From positions 496,001 through 560,000 of the forward strand of contig CAOLHI010000019.1 of NCBI GenBank assembly GCA_948474755.1: a stretch of DNA of 64,000 nucleotides, read 5' to 3'. Origin of the DNA: Ctenosaura bakeri. Lineage: Eukaryota; Chordata; Lepidosauria; Squamata; Iguanidae. Made by a program: the position numbers and the translations under genes. Below the pieces are notes generated by a model. It was not told where the DNA came from and made no database searches. It saw nothing but the letters and a program-made list of their open reading frames with translations. This document shows, in pieces, positions 63,812 through 64,000 of this stretch; position 1 is the first letter of the stretch; every line of letters starts with the position of its first letter.

Positions 63812-63829
63812 TGGGGGCTCACCCAGGAT
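63812..63829 (+). other. Retroviral primer-binding site, proline-tRNA-like
   Basis: The 18 bases TGGGGGCTCACCCAGGAT match the complement of the 3' end of tRNA-Pro at 15 of 18 positions, as used by many gammaretroviruses. They lie five bases after the LTR end. Other common primer tRNAs fit worse. Confidence 0.7.
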
Positions 63830-64000
63830 CTCAGGGGCCTTTTGCCCTCTTAAGCAGCCACCGCTTGCCCAGTATCCATGCCCCAACTGACAGGGACCTT
63901 GGGCGCCCCTGATGTTTTGTCGGACAGTCCTCCTCGTGAGGGCGCTGGACCCAGGAATCAGTTTTCCAGCTTGGGAACCCAGGATGGTTTGGAAAATTCG
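63830..64000 (+). other. Retroviral leader, continues beyond window
   Basis: GC-rich untranslated leader following the primer-binding site. No gag reading frame can be judged within the 170 bases available. Confidence 0.5.

Noticed and set aside
63628..63912. 94-residue open frame over the LTR and leader
   Set aside because: It spans U3, R, U5 and the primer-binding site, so it is not a retroviral gene.

Overview
The window looks like nuclear DNA of a squamate reptile, probably a lizard. It is AT-rich, gene-poor and dense in interspersed repeats. The repeat mix supports this: Sauria-type tRNA SINEs, 5S-rRNA-derived SINEs, CR1, L2, L1 and RTE/BovB LINEs, many short palindromic DNA transposons, and a gammaretrovirus-like LTR. 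The exact species cannot be fixed from the sequence, although the SINE consensus fits iguanian lizards. There is no bacterial-style gene organisation, operon or CRISPR array.

One ordinary host gene is present: RPS16 (40S ribosomal protein uS9), plus strand, about 48.67-54.0 kb. Its five coding exons join to a complete 146-residue protein with consensus splice sites and a poly(A) signal. A CpG-rich promoter with an ETS-like site and a 5'-TOP-like tract precedes it. A short non-coding leader exon and a 104-bp intron probably lie before the start codon.

Region by region: 0-21 kb is intergenic, with an inverted CR1 carrying a nested DNA element, several SINEs, an L2 copy carrying a nested SINE, a long TA/TG microsatellite and a 54-bp-arm hairpin at 17.5 kb. 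A CR1 element with a nearly intact reverse transcriptase lies at 21.4-23.0 kb and is followed directly by a Harbinger-like element. From 23.5 to 45 kb the sequence is mostly unique AT-rich DNA with scattered L2, RTE, SINE and MITE fragments and a second Harbinger-like element at 41.4 kb. An RTE endonuclease relic and an unclassified repeat fill 45.6-47.6 kb. Three palindromic elements are packed between 47.6 and 48.35 kb, just upstream of RPS16. RPS16 introns hold a 5S SINE, a CR1 tail, a Tigger-like element and an L2 tail. Downstream are two related mariner-like elements, more SINEs, a nearly full-length but broken L1 on the minus strand (58.6-63.5 kb), and the 5' LTR and primer-binding site of an endogenous retrovirus that runs off the right edge.

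Apart from RPS16, all protein-like signals belong to retrotransposons. No new multi-gene system was found. The most unusual observations are the near-perfect 136-bp palindrome in front of RPS16, a chimeric 5S/tRNA SINE, an acidic tail and ORF overlap in the L1, and an unclassified three-copy repeat family.
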